51,351 nucleotides of DNA from positions 43,768 to 95,118 of the forward strand of contig LQBE01000018.1 in the NCBI GenBank assembly GCA_002029975.1, given 5' to 3'. The notes under the pieces are model-generated. The model saw nothing but the letters and a program-made list of their open reading frames with translations, searched no databases and had not been told where the DNA came from. The stretch's first letter is position 1. Every line of letters begins with the position of its first letter. Below are positions 34,092 through 42,496 of the stretch, in pieces. The position numbers were made by a program, and so were the translations under genes. Origin of the DNA: a delta proteobacterium ML8_F1 (lineage in GTDB: Bacteria > Bacillota > Clostridia > Peptostreptococcales > Acidaminobacteraceae).

Positions 34092-35066
34092 ATGGAAAAA
34101 ATCGTAATCGAATCGCCAGGATTTCTGATGGCTTTGAAGGACTCGGGCAGACATGCCTGGGGCATTTTCGGTGTGCCGGTATCGGGGCCTGCGGATTTCG
34201 AGTCGGCGATGCTGGGAAATCTCCTGGTGGGGAATCCCCCGGAGGCTGCAGTGATTGAAATGACCCTGGGGGGCGGAAAAATTAGATTCTGCGGGGATTT
34301 TGTCATTGCCCTGACCGGAGCCCCGACTGCATGCACCATTGACGGCCGTCGGGTTCCCATGGGAGAGACCCTTCAAATCAGAGGGGGAGAGGTTCTTGAA
34401 ATAGCGACCTTGAAAAAGGGCATGAAGACCTATCTCAGCATAGGGGGAAGCCTTGGACAGTCAGAAATTCTGGGGAGTCATTCTGTTTCTCTGACGGGAG
34501 GCATAGGCAGACCCTTCGCCTGCGGAGATATTCTGACCATGGAGGCAAATCCCAGGGTGGCCATAAGAAGGCTGCCGGATGCCCTGAGGGATCCCACAAA
34601 AGACACAGGACCCATTCGTGTCATCAGGGGACCGGAGATTTTCCCGGAGGAGGCCTGCCAGGAACTGTTCTCCCAAAGCTTCACAGTCTCTCACCAGAGC
34701 AATGACATGGGTCTGAGGCTTGAAGGGAAGGCCATCCCCCACCGGCACAGGGAGATGATTTCCTCCGGGGTTGCCTATGGAACCATTCAGGTTCCCCCCG
34801 GGGGACAGCCCCTGATCATGATGGCGGACCATCCTGTGACGGGGGGGTATCCCAGGATTGCCGGGGTCATCACCAGAGACCTCTCCCGGCTGGCGCAGTT
34901 AAGACCCGGTGAGACCCTCAGTTTTGTTGAGACCACCCTTGAAAAGGCCCACCGGGAATTGGCGGCTTTTAAAGATGCGATCCGGGAAATGTCAAAAAGT
35001 GATGTCCGGGTGTTCAGGATACGGGTCAGAGGCCGGGTTTTTGAAGTTGAGGTGGAGGCACTATAA
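34092..35066 (+). CDS. pxpC: 5-oxoprolinase subunit C (PxpC/KipA, biotin-dependent carboxyltransferase-like family)
   Basis: 324 residues. KIVIESPGFLMALKDSGRHAWGIFGVPVSG with AMLGNLLVGNPPEAAVIEMTLGG is the family N-terminus (textbook version: VQDLGR..), and GGQPLIMMADHPVTGGYPRIAGVI is the strongly conserved C-terminal motif. It has the same fold as allophanate hydrolase subunit 2 and works with PxpA and PxpB. I prefer the ATG at 34092 since homologues start just before the IESPG-type strand; an ATG at 34065 would overlap pxpB by 20 bases and add nine residues. Last gene of the pxp operon; no clear terminator follows. Confidence 0.88.
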   Translation: MEKIVIESPGFLMALKDSGRHAWGIFGVPVSGPADFESAMLGNLLVGNPPEAAVIEMTLGGGKIRFCGDFVIALTGAPTACTIDGRRVPMGETLQIRGGEVLEIATLKKGMKTYLSIGGSLGQSEILGSHSVSLTGGIGRPFACGDILTMEANPRVAIRRLPDALRDPTKDTGPIRVIRGPEIFPEEACQELFSQSFTVSHQSNDMGLRLEGKAIPHRHREMISSGVAYGTIQVPPGGQPLIMMADHPVTGGYPRIAGVITRDLSRLAQLRPGETLSFVETTLEKAHRELAAFKDAIREMSKSDVRVFRIRVRGRVFEVEVEAL

Positions 35067-35093
35067 AATGTCATTCATAACTCTTGAAAGGGA

Positions 35094-35122
35094 TTGAATT
35101 TATTTCGGGTGTGGTATACAAT
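35094..35122 (+). promoter_or_regulatory. Candidate sigma-A promoter of the GcvP-like operon
   Basis: TTGAAT (35094-35099), a 17-base spacer, TACAAT (35117-35122). It would give a leader of about 140 bases before the GTG at 35273. I saw no glycine riboswitch consensus in that leader. Confidence 0.5.
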
Positions 35123-35272
35123 AATACTAACAAAATCGTACATCGACAGTACCATTTAGTTGCGTCGTAAAACCCTCAGTTTTATTTACCGCAATTATTG
35201 CACGGTATGACAAGAGCCCATCTTTTCATAGCGTGTTTTTTGTTTGAAAAAAATCTCAATGGAGGTGGTCTG

Positions 35273-36685
35273 GTGAGTCAGGAAAAAAACCGGGTGTATT
35301 CGTATATACCCAACAGTGTGCCGTCGAGGAAAAAGGAGATGATGCGGGAAATTGGTATCGATGCCATGGAAGAGCTTTACGGAGTGATTCCAGAGAGCCT
35401 TCGATTCAGGGGGTCCATGAATCTGCCGGAGCCTATCAAATCGGAAATGGCTTTGAAGGAGCATATCGAGGAAATCCTGCAGGAAAACATTTCCTGTGGG
35501 GAAGTGATCAGTTTCCTAGGAGCGGGCTGTTACAACCATTATGTGCCGGCAATTTGTGACGAGGTCAACTCCCGCTCGGAGTTCCTCACGGCTTATAGTG
35601 GGGAAACCTACTCGGATCACGGAAAGCTGCAGGCGATTTTTGAGTACACCAGCCTGATGGGAGAGCTTCTGGACATGGATGTGGTAAATTACACTACTTA
35701 TGACGGATCCCAAGCGGCGGCCTCAGCCACGAGGATGGCCTGCCGCTACACCGGCAGGAATGAAATTCTTGTCCCGGCTTCCCTCCACCCTGAGATGCTC
35801 TCCCAACTGATGGATTACAGCAAGGGCTGGTTCAAACTCAAGACCGTGGGTTTTAATCCTGAAACCGGCCTCCTGGATTTGGCGGATCTGAAGAGACAGC
35901 TGGGTCCGGATACGGCGGGAATTCTCATTGAAAATCCCAATTATTTTGGCATCATCGAGGAGCAGTCCTTTGAAATCGGCGAAATGGTGCATGCCGCCGG
36001 GGGACTCTTCATTGTCTACGCGGATCCCATTTCACTGGGAATCCTGGAAGCACCGGCCAATTACGGAGCAGACCTTGCCTGTGGTGAGATTCAAAGCCTG
36101 GGCATCCACATGCAGTACGGGGGTGGCCTAGCTGGCTACATTGCCTCCCACGACGACCCTGGAATGATTGCGGAGTTCCCCAACTATTTCTACGGCATCA
36201 TGAAGGGCTCCATCGAGGGAGAGTACGGTTTTGACCGGGCCCTGAACCATAGGACTTCCCACGGTTCCCGGGAGAAGGCCAAGGAGTATTTCGGTACCGG
36301 ATCGGGACTCTGGGCCATCACCGCCGGAGTGTACCTGTCCCTGATGGGTCCTCAGGGGATGGCGGAGGTCGGACGCAATATCACCGCCATCACCCGTTAT
36401 GCCATGTTGCGGCTGAAGGCAGTGAAGGGGTTGTTCCTGCCCTTTGATCAAAGCTATCACTTCAGGGAGTTCGTAGTGGATTTCAGTGCGAGTGGACAGT
36501 CGGTGGCGGCCATCAATGAAAAACTTCTGGATTATGGGATTTTTGGAGGGAAGTCCTTGACTCTGGACTTCGATAGCCTCGGGGAATCTGCTCTGGTGTG
36601 CGTGACTGAGAAGACCAGAAAATCGGATATTGATACCCTGGTCTCGGCCCTTGAGGATATCCTGTTGGGAGGTGAAGCGTCGTGA
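35273..36685 (+). CDS. Glycine dehydrogenase (decarboxylating) subunit 1-like protein, divergent
   Basis: 470 residues with the GcvPA layout: YSYIPNSVPSRKKEMMREIG, NLPEPIKSEMALKEHI, FLGAGCYNHYVPAICDEV and YDGSQAAASA. It departs from classical GcvPA at several points. The stretch YSGETYSDHGKLQAIFEY is shorter than the usual YTPYQPEVSQGTLQ-type sequence. REKAKEYFGTGSGLW stands where REKATSNICTNQAL is expected. The protein lacks the PLP lysine, as subunit 1 should, and pairs with the downstream gene. The pair should decarboxylate an amino acid onto a lipoyl carrier, but glycine specificity is uncertain and no gcvT, gcvH or lpd lies nearby. GTG start six bases after GGAGG; overlaps the next gene by four bases. 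Confidence 0.75.
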   Translation: MSQEKNRVYSYIPNSVPSRKKEMMREIGIDAMEELYGVIPESLRFRGSMNLPEPIKSEMALKEHIEEILQENISCGEVISFLGAGCYNHYVPAICDEVNSRSEFLTAYSGETYSDHGKLQAIFEYTSLMGELLDMDVVNYTTYDGSQAAASATRMACRYTGRNEILVPASLHPEMLSQLMDYSKGWFKLKTVGFNPETGLLDLADLKRQLGPDTAGILIENPNYFGIIEEQSFEIGEMVHAAGGLFIVYADPISLGILEAPANYGADLACGEIQSLGIHMQYGGGLAGYIASHDDPGMIAEFPNYFYGIMKGSIEGEYGFDRALNHRTSHGSREKAKEYFGTGSGLWAITAGVYLSLMGPQGMAEVGRNITAITRYAMLRLKAVKGLFLPFDQSYHFREFVVDFSASGQSVAAINEKLLDYGIFGGKSLTLDFDSLGESALVCVTEKTRKSDIDTLVSALEDILLGGEAS

Positions 36686-38241
36686 AGGCATCAGAACCAA
36701 GAGAGTACCATGGAGTGAAATGGCATGAACCGATTATTTTCGAGCTCAGCTGCCCGGGGGAAAGAGGCATCATTCTTCCCGAGGTGGAGCAGGAGATTGC
36801 CGATGTCGTGGGGGATATTGACCAGCTTCTGCCCAGGCGGCTCAAGCGCAGGCAAAGTCCCAGCCTCCCGGAGGTTTCTGAACCCAGAGTCCTCAAGCAC
36901 TATCTGCGTTTGTCCCAGGAGACCATGGGAAACGATACAAACAACAGTATAGGTCTGGGTACCTGTACTATGAAATACAATCCAAAGATTCATGAACAAC
37001 TGGTGAGGAATCCCAAGCTTGCCGAACTGCATCCCTATCAGGATGAAAGGACGATACAGGGCATTCTCAAGATTATCCATGAATTGAACCGCTTTCTGAC
37101 GGGAATTTCCGGAATGGACCATTATTCCTTTCAGCCTTCAGGGGGAACCCAGGCAATCTATGCCAACGCTTCGGTAATCAGAGCATACCACGAACACCAG
37201 GGTGAGGGAGAGACCAGGGATGAGGTGATTACGACGATATTCTCCCATCCAGGCAATGCAGGGGCCCCCAGTACAGCCGGCTATAAGGTGCTGACCCTGA
37301 TGCCGGATGAAAAGGGATTCCCGGACCTCGAGATGCTAAAATCCATGGTCAGTGAAAGAACCGCAGCCCTCTTTATCACCAATCCGGAAGATACAGGGAT
37401 TTTCAGTCCAAATATCAAGGACTATGTTGATGAAGTTCATAGAGTGGGGGGACTGTGTGTCTATGATCAGGCTAATGCCAACGGCCTTCTGGGCATTACC
37501 CGGGCCAGGGAAGCGGGCTTTGACTTGTCCCATTTCAATCTTCACAAAACCTTCGCTTCGCCCCATGGCAGCATGGGACCGGGTTGTGGCGCCCAGGGAG
37601 TAGTTGAGAAGCTCAAACCATTTCTACCCGGGCCCTTGGTGGATTTTGACGGCGAGAAATACTTTCACAATGGGAATAAACCTCTCAGCATCGGTAAGGT
37701 GAGGAAGTTTTACGGCAATGTTCCCGTAATCCTTCGCAGCTATGCTTATATCATGACCATGGGTGAAGAGGGTCTCAGGGATGTTTCGGAGATTTCTATT
37801 CTGAACAACAACTACATGCTCAAGGGCATGAGGGAAATTCCTGGATGCACAGTGCCCTACAGCGAGGGAGATCACAAACTTGAACAGGTAAGATACAGTT
37901 GGGAGGACCTGTTCAAGGAGACAGGCGTGGGTACGGAGGCTATCAACCGCAGAACGGTGGATTACGGGATGCAGAATTACTTTGAAAGCCACCATCCCTG
38001 GATTGTTCCGGAGCCCTTTACGCCGGAGCCGGCTGAAACCTACTCCAAGGAGGATATCGATGAGTATGTGGCCGTCCTCAGAACCATCGCCGAGGAAGCC
38101 AGAATCAATCCGGATCTAGTCAACAATGCCCCCCACCGCGTCGCCATCGCCAAGATCACGGACACAAGCCCGATGACGGATGTGGATAAATTCGCAGTAA
38201 CCTGGAGGGCTTTCAAAAGGAAACAGGCTGTTCCTCAGTAG
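36682..38241 (+). CDS. Glycine dehydrogenase (decarboxylating) subunit 2-like protein, divergent
   Basis: 519 residues. LGTCTMKYNPKIHEQL and the PLP-lysine motif NLHKTFASPHGSMGPGCG identify a GcvPB-type fold I enzyme. Compared with classical GcvPB, SHPGNAGAPSTAGYKVL replaces the SAHGTNPASAAMAGF motif, QPSGGTQAIYANASVIRAYH replaces QPAAGAHGE-type sequence, and HGSMGPG replaces HGGGGPG. These lie around the cofactor and substrate pocket, so another amino acid than glycine is possible (inference). GTG start overlapping the subunit 1 stop (GTGA), as usual for the pair. A DUF819 permease gene follows after 95 bases. Confidence 0.75.
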   Translation: MKASEPREYHGVKWHEPIIFELSCPGERGIILPEVEQEIADVVGDIDQLLPRRLKRRQSPSLPEVSEPRVLKHYLRLSQETMGNDTNNSIGLGTCTMKYNPKIHEQLVRNPKLAELHPYQDERTIQGILKIIHELNRFLTGISGMDHYSFQPSGGTQAIYANASVIRAYHEHQGEGETRDEVITTIFSHPGNAGAPSTAGYKVLTLMPDEKGFPDLEMLKSMVSERTAALFITNPEDTGIFSPNIKDYVDEVHRVGGLCVYDQANANGLLGITRAREAGFDLSHFNLHKTFASPHGSMGPGCGAQGVVEKLKPFLPGPLVDFDGEKYFHNGNKPLSIGKVRKFYGNVPVILRSYAYIMTMGEEGLRDVSEISILNNNYMLKGMREIPGCTVPYSEGDHKLEQVRYSWEDLFKETGVGTEAINRRTVDYGMQNYFESHHPWIVPEPFTPEPAETYSKEDIDEYVAVLRTIAEEARINPDLVNNAPHRVAIAKITDTSPMTDVDKFAVTWRAFKRKQAVPQ

Positions 38242-38336
38242 TCATGACCGATTGAAAGGGCAGTCAGGGGAGGTGAGGAATCAAAAAGAATTCTTGAACC
38301 GTCGGCAGTTACATAAATTATTCAGGAGGTGTTATT

Positions 38337-39533
38337 GTGTCATTAGTGAAACCCGATGATATATGGGTACTTTGGACAGTGTTGATCGGATGGGCGGCAA
38401 TCAGTATCTATCTGGAACAGAATTACAAATGGGCGGCAACGGCATCAGGCGCGGTAGTGGCCTTGATCGGTGCCATGGTTTTATCGAATTTCAAAGTCAT
38501 TCCCTTGGACTCACCGGTATATGACAGCGTCTGGTCTTACGTGGTTCCCCTGGCGGTCCCGCTCCTGCTTTTCCATGCGGACGTCAAGAAAATCTGGAAG
38601 GAAAGCGGCCGAAGCTTCGGCGCCTTTCACTTGGCGGCTCTGGGAACCGCATTGGGTGTCGCCATTGCCACCATGTTTCTGGGGAACCAAGTGCCCCAAC
38701 CCGGGGCCTTGGCCGGCATGTTCACCGGCACCTACGTCGGCGGCAGTGTGAACTTCATCGCCATGGCTGACGCCTTCAAGGTGGAGGGTGGTCTGGTGAG
38801 TGCCGCCATTGTGGCGGACAATCTTCTCATGGCAATTTTCTTCTTCGCCCTCATGCTGATTCCCACCCTGGCAATTTTTAAGAAAATATTCAAACATCCC
38901 ATTGAAGACGAGGTCATGGCCGGTCTGAATCCCGATGAAAACAAGGCGGCCGCCTACTGGGGACGAAAGGAAATTTCACTGTTGGACATCGCTTCGGCCC
39001 TGGCTATTGCCATTACCATCGTCACCCTTTCCGGCAAAGTGGCAGACTTGGTCAACGGTTCCGGTCTCCCCGGCATCATTACGATGTTTTTGGGACAAAA
39101 GTACTTGCTGATCACCACCTTCACCGTGATTCTGGCTTCGATGTTCCCGGATTTCTTTGCCAATATCAAAGGGTCGCAGGAACTGGGAACCTTATTCATC
39201 TACATTTTCTTCGTGGTCATCGGGGTACCGGCTTCCATTACCATGATTATTCAGAAGAGTCCGCTTCTTCTGGTTTATGCTTTCATCGTGGCCTTCGTAA
39301 GCCTCGCAACCACATTGATTCTAGGCAAGGTCTTCAAGTTCAATCTTGAAGAGCTCCTGGTGGCCTCCAATGCCGCCCTGGGCGGACCCACCACGGCGGC
39401 GGCCATGGCCATTGCCAAGGGGTGGAATGCCCTGGTACTGCCAGCCATGCTCATCGGTGTCTGGGGGTATGTCATTGGCAATTACCTGGGAATTTTCATG
39501 GGGAATACCCTTGGAGGAATTTTCGGTTTCTAA
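38337..39533 (+). CDS. DUF819-family membrane protein (YjcL-like putative permease)
   Basis: 398 residues, hydrophobic over most of its length. The central GALAGMFTGTYVGGSVNFIAMADAF and the C-terminal NAALGGPTTAAAMAIAKGW are the repeated conserved motifs of DUF819, arranged as two inverted-repeat-like halves. Function unproven; the architecture suggests a secondary transporter. GTG start after AGGAGGT. Placed between the GcvP-like pair and a CoA-transferase, so it may carry the substrate or product of that pathway (inference). Confidence 0.85.
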   Translation: MSLVKPDDIWVLWTVLIGWAAISIYLEQNYKWAATASGAVVALIGAMVLSNFKVIPLDSPVYDSVWSYVVPLAVPLLLFHADVKKIWKESGRSFGAFHLAALGTALGVAIATMFLGNQVPQPGALAGMFTGTYVGGSVNFIAMADAFKVEGGLVSAAIVADNLLMAIFFFALMLIPTLAIFKKIFKHPIEDEVMAGLNPDENKAAAYWGRKEISLLDIASALAIAITIVTLSGKVADLVNGSGLPGIITMFLGQKYLLITTFTVILASMFPDFFANIKGSQELGTLFIYIFFVVIGVPASITMIIQKSPLLLVYAFIVAFVSLATTLILGKVFKFNLEELLVASNAALGGPTTAAAMAIAKGWNALVLPAMLIGVWGYVIGNYLGIFMGNTLGGIFGF

Positions 39534-39542
39534 TCCATTCAA

Positions 39543-39571
39543 GAGGAGGATCGCCCAGGGCGATTCTCCTC
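39543..39571 (+). other. Hairpin between the DUF819 and CoA-transferase genes
   Basis: GAGGAGGATCGCCC and GGGCGATTCTCCTC form a 14-bp stem with one G-T pair and a very tight loop. No T run follows, so it may be an mRNA processing/stability element or a weak terminator. Confidence 0.5.
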
Positions 39572-39602
39572 ATAACTAATCAGTACAAAGGGGTGTCATG
39601 GT

Positions 39603-41093
39603 TTGATCGATCGCATCAGAAATAAATCACTGCGTCAAAAAATTATAACCGCCCAGGCGGCTGCGGCAATGATTCAGGATGGTATGAAAGTCGCTACAAG
39701 CGGATTCACACCTTCGGGTTATCCCAAGGCGGTACCCATGGCCCTGGTGGAACGGGTCAGAAGAACCGGCGAAAGTCTGAAAATCGACATTTTTACAGGG
39801 GCTTCCACAGGGGACGAACTGGACGAATTGCTGGCTGTCCATGGTTTGATCGCCAGACGTTTTCCCTATCAGACTTCCAATGCCTTGAGAAAGGGGATCA
39901 ATGCCGGGGAGGTCATGTATGCGGACATGCACCTGAGCCACGCACCACAGTTTGTGGACTACGGCTTCTGGGGTGAAATCGATCTGGCCGTCATTGAGGC
40001 GGCAGCCATTACCGAAGAGGGCCATCTGGTGCCCACCACCTCGGTGGGCATCTCGCCCACCTTTGTCAAGCATGCCAGAAAGGTTATTGTTGAAATAAAT
40101 CTTTCACAACCCTTGGAGATGGAGGGAATCCATGATATTTTTATTCCAGAGAACCCCCCCATGAGGCGGCCGATTCAGATATTGAGGGTCTTTGACCGTA
40201 TCGGCAGACCCTATATTGAGATTGCACCCGAGAAAATAGCCGGCATCGTCATCACCGATATCCCCGATGGGGTGAAAGATTTTGCCCCTGTTAAGGAAAC
40301 CCACCGCCGGATTGCCAGAAACCTGATCGACTTCTTTGAAAAGGAGGTCAGTCAGGGGCGGATGGGCAAGTCGCTGGGGCCCCTGCAGTCGGGGGTCGGA
40401 TCCGTTGCCAATGCGGTACTCAGCGGACTTCTGGATTCTGATTTTGAAAATTTGGTGATGTACACCGAGGTAATCCAGGATGCAGTGCTGGATCTCATCG
40501 ATTCTGGAAAAGTCACTTTTGCCTCGGGTTGTTCCCTGACTCCTTCACCAAAAGGCGTTAAAAGGCTTTATCGGGATTTTTCCAGATACAAGGAAAAAAT
40601 TCTCCTCAGGCCTCAGGAAATCTCCAACCATCCCGAAGTTATCCGGCGGCTTGGGGTGATTTCTATGAATACCGCCATAGAGGTTGACATCTTCGGCAAC
40701 GTCAATTCCACCCATCAGATGGGGAGCCACATAATGAACGGTATTGGGGGGTCGGGGGATTTTACCCGCAACAGCGCCTTGTCCATCTTCACCACGGAAT
40801 CCATCGCCAAAAGCGGGAATATCTCCTGCGTGGTCCCCATGGTGTCCCACTGCGACCATACTGAGCACGATGTGGACATTATCGTGACCGAGCAGGGTCT
40901 GGCAGACCTCAGGGGACTTGCCCCGGTGGAAAGGGCCCGACGAATCATCGAAAACTGTGCCCATCCGGATTACAGGCAGAAACTGTGGGATTATTTGGAC
41001 AAGGGCCTCAAGGAAGGCGGCGGACATACCCCGATTCATCTTGAGCAAGCTCTTTCCTGGCATCAGCGGTTTATCCGGGAAGGTCACATGTGA
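39603..41093 (+). CDS. Acetyl-CoA hydrolase/transferase-family CoA-transferase (Cat1/succinyl-CoA:acetate type)
   Basis: 496 residues. VATSGFTPSGYPKAVPMALVER at the N-terminus and MYTEVIQDAVLDLIDSGKVTFASGCSL are characteristic; the Glu in YTEV is the acyl-accepting catalytic residue of this family. SHCDHTEHDVDIIVTEQGLADLRGLAP is the conserved C-terminal part. The enzyme swaps CoA between acetate and succinate, propionate or a related acid in amino acid fermenters. The TTG start at 39603 follows AAAGGGGTG; an ATG five bases before it is out of frame and stops at once. Probably transcribed with the GcvP-like and DUF3870 genes, placing acyl-CoA chemistry in this pathway. Confidence 0.88.
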   Translation: MIDRIRNKSLRQKIITAQAAAAMIQDGMKVATSGFTPSGYPKAVPMALVERVRRTGESLKIDIFTGASTGDELDELLAVHGLIARRFPYQTSNALRKGINAGEVMYADMHLSHAPQFVDYGFWGEIDLAVIEAAAITEEGHLVPTTSVGISPTFVKHARKVIVEINLSQPLEMEGIHDIFIPENPPMRRPIQILRVFDRIGRPYIEIAPEKIAGIVITDIPDGVKDFAPVKETHRRIARNLIDFFEKEVSQGRMGKSLGPLQSGVGSVANAVLSGLLDSDFENLVMYTEVIQDAVLDLIDSGKVTFASGCSLTPSPKGVKRLYRDFSRYKEKILLRPQEISNHPEVIRRLGVISMNTAIEVDIFGNVNSTHQMGSHIMNGIGGSGDFTRNSALSIFTTESIAKSGNISCVVPMVSHCDHTEHDVDIIVTEQGLADLRGLAPVERARRIIENCAHPDYRQKLWDYLDKGLKEGGGHTPIHLEQALSWHQRFIREGHM

Positions 41094-41115
41094 TTTTTTT
41101 CCGAGGAGGCACAGC

Positions 41116-41448
41116 ATGAAAAAAGATCTTGTTTTTATCAGTGGTTATGCAAAGCTTCCCGGCGGAATTTCCGCCGCGGATATCTATACCAGCGTGGGTA
41201 TCGGCGTGCTGGTTTCAAGATCGACTGGCGAGATTCTGGAAGCCGACTGTACCCTGGTGACGGATGTCGGAAGGAAGTTTATCAAATCCATTCTTGTCGG
41301 GAAAAATCTCAGGGATTTCGTGGCTATTGAAGAGGATATCAATGACAACTATTTCGGTCCTGCTCGGAAGGCCCTGGTATCCGCCACGAAAAAATGCCAT
41401 GAAAAATATATTTCAATCATTGAGGGTCTGGAGACAAGGGACTATTGA
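41116..41448 (+). CDS. DUF3870-family small protein
   Basis: 110 residues, soluble. KKDLVFISGYAKLPGGISAADIY with GVLVSRSTGEILEADCTLVT and GPARKALVSATKKCHEKYI match DUF3870, a family of unknown function found in Clostridia. GAGGAGGCACAGC precedes the ATG at 41116. A longer in-frame opening back to 40918 lies within the CoA-transferase and is unlikely. It sits 22 bases after the CoA-transferase and 21 bases before the dipeptidase, so it belongs to the same operon; its conserved Cys, Thr and Asp (ADCTLVTD) could be functional. Confidence 0.8.
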   Translation: MKKDLVFISGYAKLPGGISAADIYTSVGIGVLVSRSTGEILEADCTLVTDVGRKFIKSILVGKNLRDFVAIEEDINDNYFGPARKALVSATKKCHEKYISIIEGLETRDY

Positions 41449-41469
41449 TGGTGGAGAAGAGGGGGTCAT

Positions 41470-42447
41470 GTGTTGATTTTCGACATTCACAGTGATATTT
41501 TTACCGATGTCAATCATCGCCGTCTCCGGGGTGAATCCAGGGTGTTCAATCAATATCACCAGGACAGGCTGTCCCGGGGGGGAATCAATGGCGGAATTTT
41601 CGTCTTGTGGGTGGATCCGCCCTACGACCGGGATCCAGTCAGAAGACTTGAAGAAATTCTACTCAATACGGAAAAGGAGATTCTTGAATTCCAGGATACA
41701 GCCCATATTGTAAAGCACTTTGATGACATCCAGTGGGCCCTGGACAATCACGTTATGCCCATCATTCTCGGACTCGAGGGCATGAGCGGTCTCGGCACGG
41801 ATATTCAAGGAATCTATCGCTTCTATGATTTGGGTCTGCGTCATGCCTCCCTGACTTGGAACGAGGCCAACGCCTTCGCCACAGGGGTCGGCAGCAATGA
41901 GAAAAGAGGACTCACCCCTTTGGGGCAGGAAATGATCCATCAGATGGAAACCCTGGGAATTCTTCTCGATGTGAGTCATCTGAATGAAAAGAGTTTCTGG
42001 GATGTAATCCGGGTGGCCCAGAAGCCTGTCATCGCCTCTCACTCCAATGCCAGGGCCTTGTGTGACGTTCCAAGGAACCTGACCGACGACCAGATCAGGG
42101 CCATTGCACAAAGCGGCGGTCTGGTAGGGGTCAATGCCTACCATGAATTCATTGACGGGAATCCAGAGTGGCGACATCTTGACCGATATGTGGACCATAT
42201 CGAGCACATTATCAGTTTGGTTGGCATGGACCATGTGGCCCTGGGTTTTGATTTCATCGATTATCTCCAGGAGGAGACCAGGCAGAGCTTCAGTAGGACA
42301 AGGAATCGCAGTACCCAGGGGCTCGAGGATGCTTCAAAGGCCTATGATGTGATAGGAAAGCTTCAGGCAAGGGGCTATAGGGATACTGATATCCAGAAAA
42401 TCACCCATTTAAATATTTTCAGAGTTCTTAAAAGTGTCATTTTATAG
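41470..42447 (+). CDS. Membrane dipeptidase, peptidase M19 (renal dipeptidase) family
   Basis: 325 residues. FDIHSDIFTDVNHRR gives the His-x-Asp zinc motif, ILGLEGMSGL the bridging Glu, LLDVSHLNEKSFWDV and VIASHSNARALCDVPRNLTDDQIRAI two further metal His, and HVALGFDFID the catalytic-type Asp. No signal peptide is visible, so it probably works in the cytoplasm. Members cleave dipeptides, often with non-standard or D-residues. GTG at 41470 or TTG at 41473; GAGGGGG lies just upstream. Last gene before a very strong terminator; it could release the amino acid used by the GcvP-like pair (inference). Confidence 0.87.
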   Translation: MLIFDIHSDIFTDVNHRRLRGESRVFNQYHQDRLSRGGINGGIFVLWVDPPYDRDPVRRLEEILLNTEKEILEFQDTAHIVKHFDDIQWALDNHVMPIILGLEGMSGLGTDIQGIYRFYDLGLRHASLTWNEANAFATGVGSNEKRGLTPLGQEMIHQMETLGILLDVSHLNEKSFWDVIRVAQKPVIASHSNARALCDVPRNLTDDQIRAIAQSGGLVGVNAYHEFIDGNPEWRHLDRYVDHIEHIISLVGMDHVALGFDFIDYLQEETRQSFSRTRNRSTQGLEDASKAYDVIGKLQARGYRDTDIQKITHLNIFRVLKSVIL

Positions 42448-42451
42448 TTTA

Positions 42452-42496
42452 AAGCAATCCCCCTGAAGAACTGCTTCAGGGGGACTGCTTATTTTT
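42452..42496. terminator. Intrinsic terminator between convergent genes
   Basis: CCCCCTGAAG / CTTCAGGGGG (42459-42468 and 42474-42483) extended by AAGCA/TGCTT to about 17 bp with one mismatch, then ATTTTTT on plus. It ends the M19 operon; on minus the A/T tract is weaker but it may also serve the aldolase gene, whose stop lies inside the stem. Confidence 0.88.

Noticed and set aside
35123-35262. Glycine riboswitch before the GcvP-like genes
   Set aside because: By eye no tandem aptamer motifs are present; the leader is A/T rich and short.
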